64,000 nt of DNA from Diplosphaera chodatii (taxonomy: Eukaryota; Chlorophyta; Trebouxiophyceae; Prasiolales; Stichococcaceae): positions 62,001-126,000 of the forward strand of contig JAALGY010000031.1 in NCBI GenBank assembly GCA_032358165.1. Direction: 5' to 3'. Positions within the stretch are counted from its first letter, which is position 1; each line of letters starts with the position of its first letter. The notes below the pieces were generated by a model, which had not been told where the DNA came from, searched no databases, and worked only from the letters and a program-made list of their open reading frames with translations. Made by a program: the position numbers and the translations under genes. Below, in pieces: positions 19,196 to 33,378 of this stretch.

Positions 19196-22100
19196 TTGCT
19201 ATCGCCCCTGTCCTGACGCCTGTGCAGGTGTGACTGTCAGGGGACACTTCACAAATGCTCGTGTGATGCTTTGCTTTCGTGCCAGGGGGTTGTGGTCACA
19301 TGCTGCAACTTGCACCAGCCTCTGCTGTTGCTGACATACGTGTCACCCAGGCTCGCGTCTGCCTTCCCAGTAGTGGCCGCAGCTTGCTGGTGCTGCGCAT
19401 CTGCCTGACGATACGTCTGGCGAGTGTGTGCCGGACAACGCTGCAGATGCTGCTCACAGGCGTCGGCGCCGCCGCCCCACCTGCGCAGCGTGCTGGTGCC
19501 AGTGCCGCAGCAGCCCCAGAAGGCCATCAGCGTACCAGCGGTAACCACTCCCTTCCATGCCTTTCCTCGTCCAATCGTTCATCTGCAACTCAAGTTCACT
19601 GTGCTCCGGCATCTGGTCAAGACCGCCGCACATCTCCAGCTGCTGTAGGCTCCCATGCCAGGCTGCAGAATGTGACTGAGCTGCATAACACCACCACACA
19701 ATGCACTCCTGATGCAGGTGAAGAAGCTGATCCCGAGTCTGATACCCGGCACCCCCGGAGTGCTGCCGAGCTCGCCGCTGCTGGGCGGGTTCAAGCAGTG
19801 GATCTCCCCCGACAGCAAGCAGATCGTCAGCCCTGCTGGCAAGTTCACCTGCATACCCAAGTCTACTTCAACCAATTTGATGCCGGCACAGCTGCATACC
19901 TGCTTGCCAGCCATGAGCCCACGTATACTCATTTCAAAACATATGACCCAGGAACTGTCAGCTGAGCAGCATGCAGCCCGCTGACTGCAGGCAGCTTGAA
20001 CGTGGTGCCGCTGGTGGAGCCGCCCTCCCCGCCGCCCGCCGCCGTCATCCAAGTCATCCCGCAGCACGCACCACGTGCGGGTCTATGCTAGCTCCCACTA
20101 CTACTGCAATGCACTTTTCCATGCACGACTGCAGTTGTCTGCGTCTGGTCACGAAGCATGCATGTTGCTCACTTCTGTTGGTCTGATCGAGTCTCAGTCT
20201 TACGTTCCAAGACAGAGCCCTGCCGAAGGTAACAGCTGCGGCTGCAGCAGCACATTCACCGCCTTGCCGTGCGTTGCAGAGCCGTTCAGGGTTGTGCCCC
20301 TGGTGCGGCAGCCGCAGCAGGTGCCCACCCTGCAGCAATGACCCCTGCTGTGCGGCATGTCAGCTGCTTGCAACTGCAAGGTGCCGCGCGTGACCTCGCT
20401 TCAACAGATGCCCCAGCAGACGGGCTTCTGTTGACGTCATGATGCCATGCATTGAGCTGTCACCTCTGCCTCAATTGCCAGGTCATCGAGGTGCCAGTTG
20501 TCGCTGCTGAGCCGCCGCCACCCGTTCTGCTGCTGGCGCCCTTGGTGGGAGTCAGCGGCGCCCGCATTATCCCACAGGTCAGTGCAAAACCAATATTTCT
20601 GAGGACAGACAACCGAAAGACCATTTGTCAGTCAGGTGTCAGCATCTTGCAAGCTGTTCACAAAATCAGGACTGTCTCCGACCAGTCAGGTGCAGACTGT
20701 GCTTGTAGCACGCCTTTCCAGTAAACTGGCATATTCCTGTGCCAGATCGTGGCGGAGGCGCCGCCCCCACCAGTGAAGCGCCTAAGCATTGTGCCCGTCA
20801 TCGCGTCTCCAGTCGCCAGCCCAGTCGTCGTGCCTGTGCCTGCCCAAGTGCCGGTGGCCATTCCATCCTCAGCAGCCGCATCCTCAGGTGATGCATGAAA
20901 GAGGCTGCTGCACTCGGCAGCTAGCACCAGGCCCTCAGCTCACAGTGAAACGCAGTCACATGAACCCGCAGTGCATGCTGTTTTGGGCTGTATACATGCT
21001 GCCGGCCGATGAGCCTTTTCGTTTCCGCCCGGCTGCAGCGGCCTCCGGCAACAGGAAGCTGCTGGGCGCCGTCGTGCCCGCCGCCGACGCCGGCAACTCC
21101 ACGGGGGCCGCGAGCACCACGGCGGCCGTTGCGGCCGACGGCAGCGCGGCCGGCAGCTCGGGATCCGCCGACGACGGCACGGCGTCGAGCGTCGCCAGCG
21201 TCGCCGCGAACTCCGCCGCCGCCAGCGCCGCAGGCATCGACGCCCTGACGCAAACCACCGCGTCCCTTACCGGCGCCCACGCCAAGGCCCAGACCGCCGA
21301 CGCCTTCAGCACCGTGTCTGCGGGCTCCGCGCTGCTGGGCTCCTCGCTGGTGGGGGCCAGCGCCGCGGCTCAGGAGGCTCTGCTGCGCGCAGGCCCGGCG
21401 GCGGCGTCGACGCCGGCTGTCGCAGCCACGCCAGTGGTGGCAGTCCCGGCGGCCCAGCAGCAGCAGCCGCGGGCTGTCAAGCAGCTGGTGGTCATCCCGG
21501 TCGCCGCCAAGCAGCCGGCTGCTACCGTCCCAAGGTGCCGCCCCTCTGCTGCACCACTGCCTTTGGGTCCATCATGGGTGCATGCCACATTGTACACGGT
21601 TCAGGAGATGACCTGATAGGTTCTGCGAGAGATCACTGCTGGTGTGCCCTGCAGCAGCTTGCTTCTTGAAGTAGATGTGTCCAGATGCGAAATTCTGAAC
21701 CAGCATCTCCCTGTGTGTGTCCTCGCAGCTTCTGGAGTCGCTGGGTGGACCCTCCCAAGCCCGTTGTGCAGACCGTGCAGCCAGTAGTCCCTGTTGTTCA
21801 GGTGCAGCATCTCCAGCGGAAAACCTGACGGCTGCCTGCTTCTGTGTCCAGTTGCCGGGCTGATTCCTTGCTTGTGCGCTTGCACGCATCGCACAGTGAT
21901 CTGTGTCTCGATGTATGCAGGAGCCGCAGGTGGCAGTGAGTGGGGTGCGGTTCATTGCGGCGCAGGCGCCGCCGCCGCCCCTGAAGAAGGTGCGTACGCT
22001 GCACTCACCACGCACGCATGCGCTGCTGGGGTGTTCTGCGCAAGACATGATGCCTTGTGCTACCTCTGCATCAACTGTCCATCAGAACATGGACCCGCTG

Positions 22101-22375
22101 GCTCATGACAGCTGCAGCGCGCAGAAGTCTTGTGGATTCATGGGTGGTGCTCCATGCCTCCATTCGTTAGTGATGCTGCTGTGGCGCATGTGCAGCTGCT
22201 GGTCGTGCAGCCCACACTCGTTGCGCCAGCTGCCACGCCCGCGCCTGTGGTGGACCCCGCGTCTGCCGCCGCATCCTCAGCCGCCTCCGCTGACGACACC
22301 ACCACCACCACCACTGGCGCCACCGCCGGCGGCTTGGCCGCGGGCTCTGCAGGGTCCAACGGCAGTGGGATCTAG
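16286..22375 (+). CDS. Secreted cysteine-motif / proline-valine-rich wall protein, 21 exons, about 887 residues
   Basis: Probable extracellular matrix protein. Residues 1-17 (MRVAVVTLLAVLLPTA) form a signal peptide. Exons: 16286-16334, 16563-16652, 16817-16959, 17166-17279, 17409-17480, 17592-17683, 17884-17953, 18109-18177, 18280-18390, 18605-18787, 18940-19227, 19460-19540, 19718-19838, 19991-20074, 20280-20320, 20482-20577, 20746-20887, 21039-21534, 21729-21801, 21921-21989, 22196-22375; frame is kept throughout. Introns at 17954 and 19839 use GC donors. A domain at about 100-202 has cysteines spaced C-18-C-9-CC-10-C-15-CxC-31-C-10-C, resembling the plant eight-cysteine (lipid-transfer) pattern plus one. 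The rest is Pro/Val-rich (PPPSLPPP, nine consecutive Pro) with five VSG[VA]R motifs and a 165-residue Ala/Ser block. N-glycosylation sequons occur. The family is not recognised. Confidence 0.72.
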
Positions 22376-23016
22376 AGAGGCGTCAAGAACAGATGTGACT
22401 TGGCGGGTTGTCTGATGCACTGAAGTGGGAAAGTATCAAGCTGCAATGCTAGGACTGCTGCTCTGAACATTTGCGGGTTGTCAATATCACTGCAATCTGA
22501 ACTGCCGGGCGTAAAACGAATCCGACCTTGCAAAGATGCGAAAGAACTGCAGTTATTGTATGTGGGGTGCCCACAGCGTCACCTAGTGTAAAGATACATG
22601 TACACAGTTCGATCTCTGAAGCACCACTCCTAGTCAACGTGGTCACCGTTGATACCCCTCCATCCATTGCGGCCCCGTGACCGTGCCATAGCTGCAACGT
22701 TACTTGCTGATGCATGCACGCAGGGCTCACCTAACCTCAATGCCACACTACTCTTGGAGCTGACGACTGGTGGTTGCAGACCGCCTTTGCCAGTCGAACA
22801 GCCGCCCTCAAACCTGAAGCTCGTTGGAGCGCTCAAACGACCTGCTAGCAGCGCCTAGTGCACAGCCTGCTGCTGCATGAGGTTGGCTGTGCCGAGCACA
22901 GCTGCTTTGAACGGCACCCAGAGGTGGCCGCCGTGAGAAGTGTCGGCGGTGGTCTGATCTCTGATGTGAGCGACCGGCTGCCTCAGACCGCAGCGAGAAG
23001 GGGCAGCAGATCGTTG
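22376..23016. other. Intergenic between the two secreted-protein genes
   Basis: 3' UTR of the upstream gene (TGTAA at 22587) and promoter of the FAS1 gene. No gene seen. Confidence 0.5.
22587..22591 (+). terminator. Candidate TGTAA poly(A) signal for the secreted cysteine-motif gene
   Basis: TGTAA 212 nt after the stop at 22375. Confidence 0.6.
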
Positions 23017-24988
23017 ATGAAGATGGCAGGGTCCGGCAACGGTTTACATACATACAGCACATTGCTTGTGCTGGCCACAGCGGTGCTCTGCAGCAGCCAG
23101 CTCTGCAGTGCGTCATATGCTGTTTCTGATGCATGACAGCGGTGGCGGTGGCTGTACGATGCGCAGGGCTGCAGATCTTACACATGGACATGGCCACGTT
23201 TGTGCCAGCTGCTGGACGTAGTCATCCATCTCATTCATCACAAAGCAATTTGCATGGTTGATGCAGACTGCCAGGCGCCACAAGTCGGAGGAGTGACGCG
23301 GCCATTTGCGGCGGTGAGCCCTGTGAGCCCTCATCTGGTTCCTGATGCGATAACGATGCAGTCAAGTGCTGCCGTGTGCTGGCTATGCATGGCGTATGGT
23401 TATCAGGTTGCGATATGAAAAGTAATGTCAAATAGCTTCATGCCATCGTGCAGGCCGCAGCGCCAGTGACAGCAGTGCCAGACGACACTCTGAGCAGCAT
23501 CTCGGCGGCCATCAGGGACAACCGGGCGCTGGGATTCGGGGCAACACAGCCATTTGCACAGGTAGTGTTCAGCAAGCTTGTGTTGGACTTCTTTGCGTCA
23601 TCGGCGTGTTTCCAGATTGTCTGGTAGATGCTCAAGGCACAACAAAGCGCGCTCGCAATTTGGTCAGACTGCTGCAACGTCCTGTCACCACTCTCACCAA
23701 TGGCTGCTGCTCTACATGGCAGGCGCCGGCTCCAGCAGTGTTGGCAGACTCGCAGGCGGCCGATGGCCCCGCTGCCGATGCGCCCGCAGCAGCCTCGCCA
23801 CCAGTGAGCACGCCCGCAAGAGCGCCTGAGGCCTCCGCAGCAGGCCCTGCAGCAGGACCGGTGGTGCCGGCGGCAGCACTGGATGCGGCGCCCGCCCCCG
23901 CAAAGCCAATGCCGCTGCCCGCCAACTGCAGCTCCGCACTTGGGCTGGTGCTGTCGTCGCCGCGCGACTTCAGCCTGTTCGGCCAGCTGATTCTGGTGTG
24001 TGCGCCTACATATTTCACGCTGCAGGTCGACGCTAAGGCTCAGCATGTGGCACGACACTGCTGGATTGCTTGTGAGCTCTCTTCTGCTGATGGGATGCAA
24101 TCTGCCGCAGGCCAGCGGCCTGGCGCCAGCAGTCGACTCCCCGCAGCTCAATGGAACCGTGTTCACTCCAACGAATGCCGCCGTCACCGCATTCCTGAAG
24201 GCGCTGAACATCTCGCAAGTGGAGCTGCTGGCTGCGGAATTAACGCTGCTGACAAATGTGAGCCATATCTTCTGCAGTTGCAGATGCATATGCAGCATAT
24301 GCAGCATTGCTGCATACTCCCACTCACAGGCACAGGCGCTGCCATGCAGCGAGCGTATCTCTCTGCCGCAGCCGTCAACAGACCACTTCTGTCAATGCGT
24401 TGGTGCAGATCGCGGGCTACCACATCGCTGGCATCCCACTCACGCGGGAGCAGCTGGCGGCGCTCACGCCGTCTCAGCAGATCCCGACGGCAGTGACGGG
24501 TCACTTCCTGACAGTACGTGCACCCAGCTGCGCACATGTTAGAGCCTGCATCGGTGTAGCGCGCTCTGTTTGCTGCAGAAGTGCTAAGGTGTGTGCTGAA
24601 ACCACCAGCAGGTGGCGCGCACCAATGGCACGCTGGCTGTTGTGCCCGAGGTGGGCAGGCCAGCAAGGCTGATAGGGGCGGACATCCCCGCCTGCAACGG
24701 CGTCGTGCACATTGTGGACGAGGTGAGTCCGGCAGAAGTGTGTGCCGCCCGCACGCGCTTGCTCACGACTGTCATGAAGGCTGCCGCTGCTGATGCACCG
24801 CCAGAGACCCTCTCGACTTGTGCACACCCTGGCTGTGGCTGATCCTGTTGTCGCAAGCTGATAGCAACCATGTGCGTCGTGACATGCTGCAGGTGCTTGT
24901 GCCAGACATCGCATCGCAGCCGGGCGCAGGCCCTGCAGCAGGCGAGGCGCAGGCACAAACACCATCATCAGCGCCAGCAGCAGCGTAG
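23017..24988 (+). CDS. Secreted fasciclin (FAS1) domain protein, 7 exons, about 307 residues
   Basis: FAS1 adhesion-type extracellular protein, likely at the cell wall or surface. Exons: 23017-23107, 23461-23561, 23723-23995, 24111-24257, 24409-24513, 24612-24722, 24893-24988. An alternative first junction (23121 to 23454) also keeps frame. The N-terminus has a hydrophobic signal (STLLVLATAVLCSSQLC). A Pro/Ala-rich stalk follows, then one FAS1 domain with H1 box GTVFTPTNAAVTAFL, the GYHIAGIPL element, GTLAVVPEVGRPARL and H2 box ADIPACNGVVHIVDEVLVP. Sequons NCS, NGT and NIS suggest N-glycosylation. The tail is Ala/Gln/Ser-rich with no clear hydrophobic anchor. It lies in tandem behind another secreted-protein gene. 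FAS1 proteins of plants and algae act in adhesion and wall organisation; the exact role here is unknown. Confidence 0.88.
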
Positions 24989-25965
24989 ATCTGAGGCTGG
25001 CTTGGAGGCTTCCAGCTAGCAAGCGCTGTTGTGGCAGGCTGTATGCATTGGCCTGCTGCAAAACGCTGCCATTGGTGACGCCATGAAGCCACACCATGAA
25101 GCCGTCATGACCTCACTATACGACACAGCAGAAGGTTGCCGAGTCGTTAAGCCACTTCGAGTCATGCTTCAGTCCATGCTGTTGTGCTGAGCGACAGTGT
25201 CTACTCCGGGCTGGCAGGGAGCGTATCCCATTACACTGCAACTGCACAACGCATCCGCACAGTGCGTCAACCGAAGAGAATCGTCATGCAAAACCACATC
25301 ATCCATGATCACAATCAAGTACATGTCCGAATGCTCCTTCTTCCGAGCACCTTTTACACAATGGTGGGGTCTGCACAGATAGAACTGTCCGACCATGCAC
25401 ATGTCCAGGTAGTCCCTGACTGCTGACCCCTGAGGCTCTAAAGCGCCAATGCGCTTCTGGCGGCACACGCCACGGCCTGGCGGCCATTGCAGGTGCATGT
25501 ACCCAGGGAGCGGCACATCCCCTGAGACATTGCAGCATGCGGTGGCCACCAGGCCGTGGCTGCATCCGGCACCGGATTGCGCATTGGGGAATCTTATCCG
25601 GGTGGTCAGTCGGAAATGCAGGGTGGTTTCTGATTTTCGAGGTGACACCCTCGCTCTCCTGCCCTGCTTTGCTGAAAACCGCCGTGCTGCGCGCTCTGCC
25701 ATCGTTGATAGATCGCGTGCGCGTCTGCTACCCTTGCTGCGCCAATCTCATGTGCCTTGCGCTGTGCTACTGGCCGAGTATTGCGGGCTGGTTGCGAGCG
25801 CCACCGGAGACTCGTCTCGAGCCGGGGGTGTGCGGCCGGTATTGCCTTCCGGCTTGCTGGAGGCTTTGCTGCCGTCGGCAGCTGCTGAAGCTGTGACAGA
25901 TGCGGGGCCTCTGCCACGGCCTGCTGCTACTCTTTGCTGCATGCGCGGGCACTGCAGGGCCGCCA
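24989..25965. other. Intergenic, between convergent genes
   Basis: 3' UTRs of the FAS1 gene (+) and the gene ending at 25966 (-). TGTAA in minus orientation occurs at 25354 and 25231. No coding signal seen. Confidence 0.45.
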
Positions 25966-28316
25966 CTACAGGGCCTGGGCGGCTCCACGACTGGAGCCCA
26001 GCCGCTGCAGGTGTGCGCGCGTCTCCGCCAGCATGATGACTGCACGCGGCCCAGACGTCAGTCACCGTGCATAGATATTGTCAGTACAGCCAGCCGGTGC
26101 GCTGCAGACGGACTGCACACTGACACATATGGAGGGCGTGAACCCTGGTACACCTGAGCAGCTGCATGACAGGGAAGCACCTGCCAGCGCGGATGCTTCA
26201 ATGGGCAGCGCAGCCACCGCGTGCGATAGGAACACGTCCCAGAGCCTGCACCCCATGCCAGCACTGGGAGTCAGAAAGCTGGGGGACTAAGCTTTGCCGC
26301 ATGATGCAGCCCTGGCAGCAGGCAACATGAGTCTCCAACTCCTTGCTCTGAACTGCAGGGCGCTTCAGCACGAAGCCAATCGGCCAATGCGCAGCATCTA
26401 CAGGCTGGATCAGGTTGAGGCTGCAGCACTCACCTGTCCGCCTGCCCAAACACACGGTGCAGGGTCCTGTGTGTTCCAGGTGTCGGCCCCGGCTTCTGCG
26501 CTGCCGGGCAGCCGTCTGGCTGCAGCCGCTGCGCCGCGCTGACACACCCCAGGGCCGCCTGCGCCCGCAGGGCCCCCTGCAGCGCGGCGTGCGCCGCGTC
26601 CAGTTGCCGCTCCCGTGCCTCCAGCCCCGCCTGCGGAGGGTGCAGGAGGGGTTTCAGTGCTCACGTGTCCGTACTGCGATGCTGGCTGGTGATCGGGATG
26701 GCCTTGCAGGTGTCTGACCTGCTGGCTGCACAGCGACTTCGGACGTGCCTCAGTCCTCAGTGGAGCACTCACTGGCGGCGCACAGCTGCCATGTACTGAC
26801 ATGCACTTACGGCCAGTGGGGAGGAGTATCACTGCTCGCCTGCAGGCGCCGCAGCTCCTGCTGCTGTGCGGAGTCGGGCGGGAGCGTCGCCGCGACGGCC
26901 GCCGCCGCCGCCGACGGCTGGTGCGTGCCCAGCCACACGAAGGGGCGCTTGCCTGGCGCGAGGTGCTGCCCGGCCAGCACCACAACCGCGTGGTCCCTGC
27001 AGCCAGGGAACCATGTCCATGAGAAGCCATACCATGCAGAAGACCTGGACAAAACATGCTGGCCATGTGGCATGCCCACACCCCATGGGGCTGTGGACAC
27101 AGATCTTGCAATGCGGATAGTGGACCCAACGCTTGCCCGGCCAGGGTGGCGCTCTTCAGCTGGGCACAGCTGGCGAGTTCTGCCAGCGCCTGGTGCACGA
27201 GGTCCCTGAGGCGCAGCTCAGCACCCTGCGCAAGTGTCACGCAGCTGCTGCTGCTGCTGCCGCCGCCGCCGCCGCCATCATGGCATTGCTGCAGCGATCG
27301 CAGCTCGCGACGGATGGCGGCGGCAGTCTGTGCATGGCAGCGGCGCCACTCTGCAAACTCCTGCGCAGAAAGTAGGCCAACAGGCGTCAGACAGCTACGC
27401 ATGACTGCAGACAGCATCAGCGTGACATTCGCTGTATGCTGCTCATCGGCATTGCTGGTCATCGATATCACTTGAAAATCAAGCATGCTACATACCCTGG
27501 CACACCCCTGAAGCACCCACCTGTATGATGTGATAGCTGCTGTTGGCGGTCGACGCGGTGCAGCAGTCAGCATCGCTGTCTGACGCAGCTGGCGCCAATG
27601 TCACTGCTGCAGCAGCCGCTGCCATGCTCGCCATGGGTTCGGTGGCTTGCCACCTACCGGCACCCGCTGCCGGTACCCCAGACGTGATGGTGCTGCCGCT
27701 GCTGCCGTGCGACAGGCCAGAGTTCGACGCCATAAGCAAAACAGCCGCTGTTGTGGCCGACGGTGCCCTCAGCAGCGCCGGCGGCGGCAGTGGCGGCTGC
27801 TGCGGCGGTGTCAGCGGCTCGTGCGGGGCATCGCCCGACGGTGAGTGCCTGCACATGTGACACATGGGCTGTGGGCGTCAAGTGGGAGGCTGCGCACGCA
27901 GTGCCACCTGCCACAGTGGGCAGCAAGCAATTATCAAATTCACGTTATGGTCATACATACAACGAATGCCGATCGACAGCCCCTAGGCGCGGCTTCGATG
28001 GTTATGATTTAGAGCATGCGGCCACCTGGCGCGCATCTGATGGCGCTCTGGCGTCGGCGGCGCCAGCACAGCACCCATGTGTGATGTGGCTGTGACGCGG
28101 CCGCGGCGGCCGTGTGGCAGAGAGGTGCAGGACGTGCAGCTGCTGCTGAACAGGCCGCCGTCCGCTGACGGCGGCCTGTATGGCGTCGGCGGCAGCAGGG
28201 TCTGAGGGTCGTGACTGACGCCTTGTCCCGCTGCTGCCGGCTGATGAGTTGGGCCGGCGCTGCCGCCCTCTGGCAGAGGAGTCGACGGCGCCGGCGGCGT
28301 GAATGATGATTTGCAT
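25966..28316 (-). CDS. Unrecognised protein with coiled-coil-like stretches, 8 exons, about 401 residues
   Basis: I do not recognise this protein. Exons in gene order: 28316-28075, 27848-27521, 27360-27137, 26996-26840, 26630-26548, 26466-26434, 26245-26181, 26039-25966; frame holds across all junctions. Two introns use GC donors (just below 27137 and 26840). The N-terminal third is Ser/Pro/Ala-rich and probably disordered. The middle (EFAEWRRCHAQTAAAIRREL, LRLRDLVHQALAELAS) and later parts (QQQELRRLQAGLEARERQLD, AAHAALQGALRAQAAL) are helical with heptad-like leucines. The C-terminus has LWDVFLSHAVAALPIEASAL and ends LAETRAHLQRLGSSRGAAQAL. There is no signal peptide or clear membrane segment. 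A structural or adaptor role is possible. The start at 28316 is the first in-frame ATG, and an upstream exon cannot be excluded. Confidence 0.55.
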
Positions 28317-30189
28317 GCATGCATGGCTTCGCGGCCGGTGCTCGCTGCCACCTTTTTCTGCTGTGGCTGCAGCCCCTGCAGCCGGGCATGCCACTCTGCG
28401 CCGCCGCCATCATGGCAGGCTGCAATCCCCTGCAGCAGCCCGATCCGCGAGCCTGCTGCCTTACATCCTGAGCGGCTCAGTGCACTTCCTGGCGGATCGC
28501 AGGTGGCCTGTCCCGATATAGCTGAGTCTCCTGCATGCAGGGATGCTGTGCAAAACTAGAGACTGCAAGTCGCCCGGGCAGATCTATGCTGGTGGCACGC
28601 AACACTACTGCTCTTTGTGCCAGGTATTGCAGTGCCAGACCGTGCTGCGCCCCGATCACGCTGCAAAATCACCTGAACGGCTGTTGGTGTGAAGCAGACC
28701 TGCTGTGCAGCCACCCCGCTGCCGACCATCTAAGCACTAATCAGACGCTCATCACAGCCCTCACCTGCTGCAGTGGGATGATCGACATTGTGTTGAAGCC
28801 CGCTATGGCAGGCGTTCATGTCTTGCGCCGCAGCGAAGGATCTGAGATGGCGTTACTGGCCCGTTTGGTAAGCCGTGCAGGCAGCGGTTGTCGCGCTGAG
28901 CAGCGCAGATCACCCCGCTGAGACGGCCACCAGGGCAGGCAGCAGTATTCTGTGCAGTTTGGCAGCTGCGTATGCGTTCGAAGCGCTGTCTGCGGGGTGT
29001 CACAGCCAGGAGCTCGCCTCCACAGCCCACGTCTGCACCTGCAGCAGCAGCATCCGCAAGAAGCCTTATCACCCTAAGTCACAGCAGAATATGTGGCGTG
29101 CTGCCTACGCATGAAGTGCTACCGGAGCACTGTCAACCCTTGCTGATGCACGATGCAAAGCGCATCAGCAGGCATCAGCAGGTCGCACGATGACCTCCCG
29201 TGACACCCGGGCCGCGATCTGGTGGATGTGCAGCGCTGCAGCCAGTTATGCCGCATGAAAGCACCACTATCGGGGCCTATACACTTGTCTCTGAAGCTCT
29301 AGTCCGTGCAATGGCCGTAGTGCTGCAAACCTTGCCAGGAGAGCCGTTGTCCGTCCTTGCACTTGCCGGAACCAACTTCCGCTCAGGAGCCAACCGTGCG
29401 TCGGCCCTGCCTAGCGGACCTGTTGACACACTCATACGCGTGGATATATGATCGAACGCCTGTCTGCAAGCGGCGTCACTCGCGTTCGCTGTCATGAAAT
29501 CGGCAGGCGGCTCCATCCCGGAGAAAGATGCACACAAACCGCGCATCTAGTCCTGAGACGGACCCATCTGGACTGCCAGCACTATACGCATTTGACTGAT
29601 CTGCTCAATGAAACATTTCCGCCGCTAAGCTTCAAATGTACGCGCACCTGGCGCCGCCGACGGGCAACTTGGGTGTAGACCTTACGATGAGGGATGCTGC
29701 CGAAACACAGCGGTGCAGCGGCGTACCACCGCTGCGTAGCGTGAACTCTGGCTACCGTCACCATCTCGCTGCTGATCTGGGCTTCAAAGAACTGGGCGTC
29801 AATCTGCGCCGTGCGGTACGCGGTTTGGTGACAACTGGCACAGCGGATCATCTGGGCCGCACGTGCCCACGGGCAGTTACACATCGTCAGGCGGCATGGT
29901 CTTCAGTCAGCAGCACCAAGGGTCACTCCGGATCCGTCAAAGCTTTTGCCGCTGGCCTCATCTCTGCATCGTATAGATATAGACCAACACACAGGATGCC
30001 CTGTGTTGTTTGAGCAAGGGCTGCGACAACCGCCGTGGCTTGCAAGCATTGGCAAACTGCTGTATGTGCCAACGTGTTGCCGCGCCAGCAGCTTGCAGCT
30101 CTGCGCGCGGGAGGTGGGCTGTCGACTCTGATGTACATGTCGGCGACGTTGGTCGCGCCGGCAGCAGCTGCCACAAGCGCATCGCACCC
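28317..30189. other. Intergenic stretch with only weak reading frames
   Basis: Lies between the start of the coiled-coil gene and the stop of rsmH, both minus. It should hold the former's promoter and the latter's 3' UTR. Frames at 29200-29451 and 29636-30013 (+) are open, but lack the local codon bias and any recognisable domain, and the second overlaps the presumed rsmH 3' UTR. Confidence 0.45.
29877..29881 (-). terminator. Candidate TGTAA poly(A) signal for rsmH
   Basis: TTACA on the plus strand (TGTAA on minus), about 310 nt past the rsmH stop. Confidence 0.5.
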
Positions 30190-33081
<2,892 letters not shown>

Positions 33082-33378
33082 GAAGCATGATGGTTGGGCA
33101 CTCTGTCAGGCCACCCTGCACCACGCCAGGCCACGCTGTCATGACGCTGCATTCGTGGCGCTATCGCGAACTGGCAATGCACCTGCGGTGCTGATTTGCC
33201 GGTTTGCACACTTACTGACAGTAAAGCTTGTGCTGCTGATCCTTGTGACGTCACTATAGGAGCAGCTGTGATTTGTGAGACACTTTTGAGCACGGTTTGT
33301 GGTCGAGCAGGCCCGTCCCAGACCCCTGCAACTCCAGTCGTCTGCAGAGCGCAGCGCCGGCCGCATGCGCCCGGCTGC
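33082..33378. promoter_or_regulatory. Shared divergent promoter, rsmH (-) and plastid sigma factor (+)
   Basis: The two presumed start codons are 297 bp apart and point outward. The stretch contains a perfect TGACGTCA palindrome at 33246 followed by CTATAGG. Both flanking products act in plastid gene expression, which makes co-regulation plausible. Confidence 0.55.
33246..33253. promoter_or_regulatory. TGACGTCA (CRE-type) palindrome, candidate bZIP site
   Basis: A perfect eight-base element, the consensus for CREB/TGA-type bZIP factors, in the middle of the divergent promoter. Position is the only support. Another copy at 20432 lies in an intron. Confidence 0.4.

Noticed and set aside
26410..27573. 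387-residue minus-strand frame read as one gene
   Set aside because: It runs through introns and switches away from the biased frame; the spliced eight-exon model explains the sequence better.
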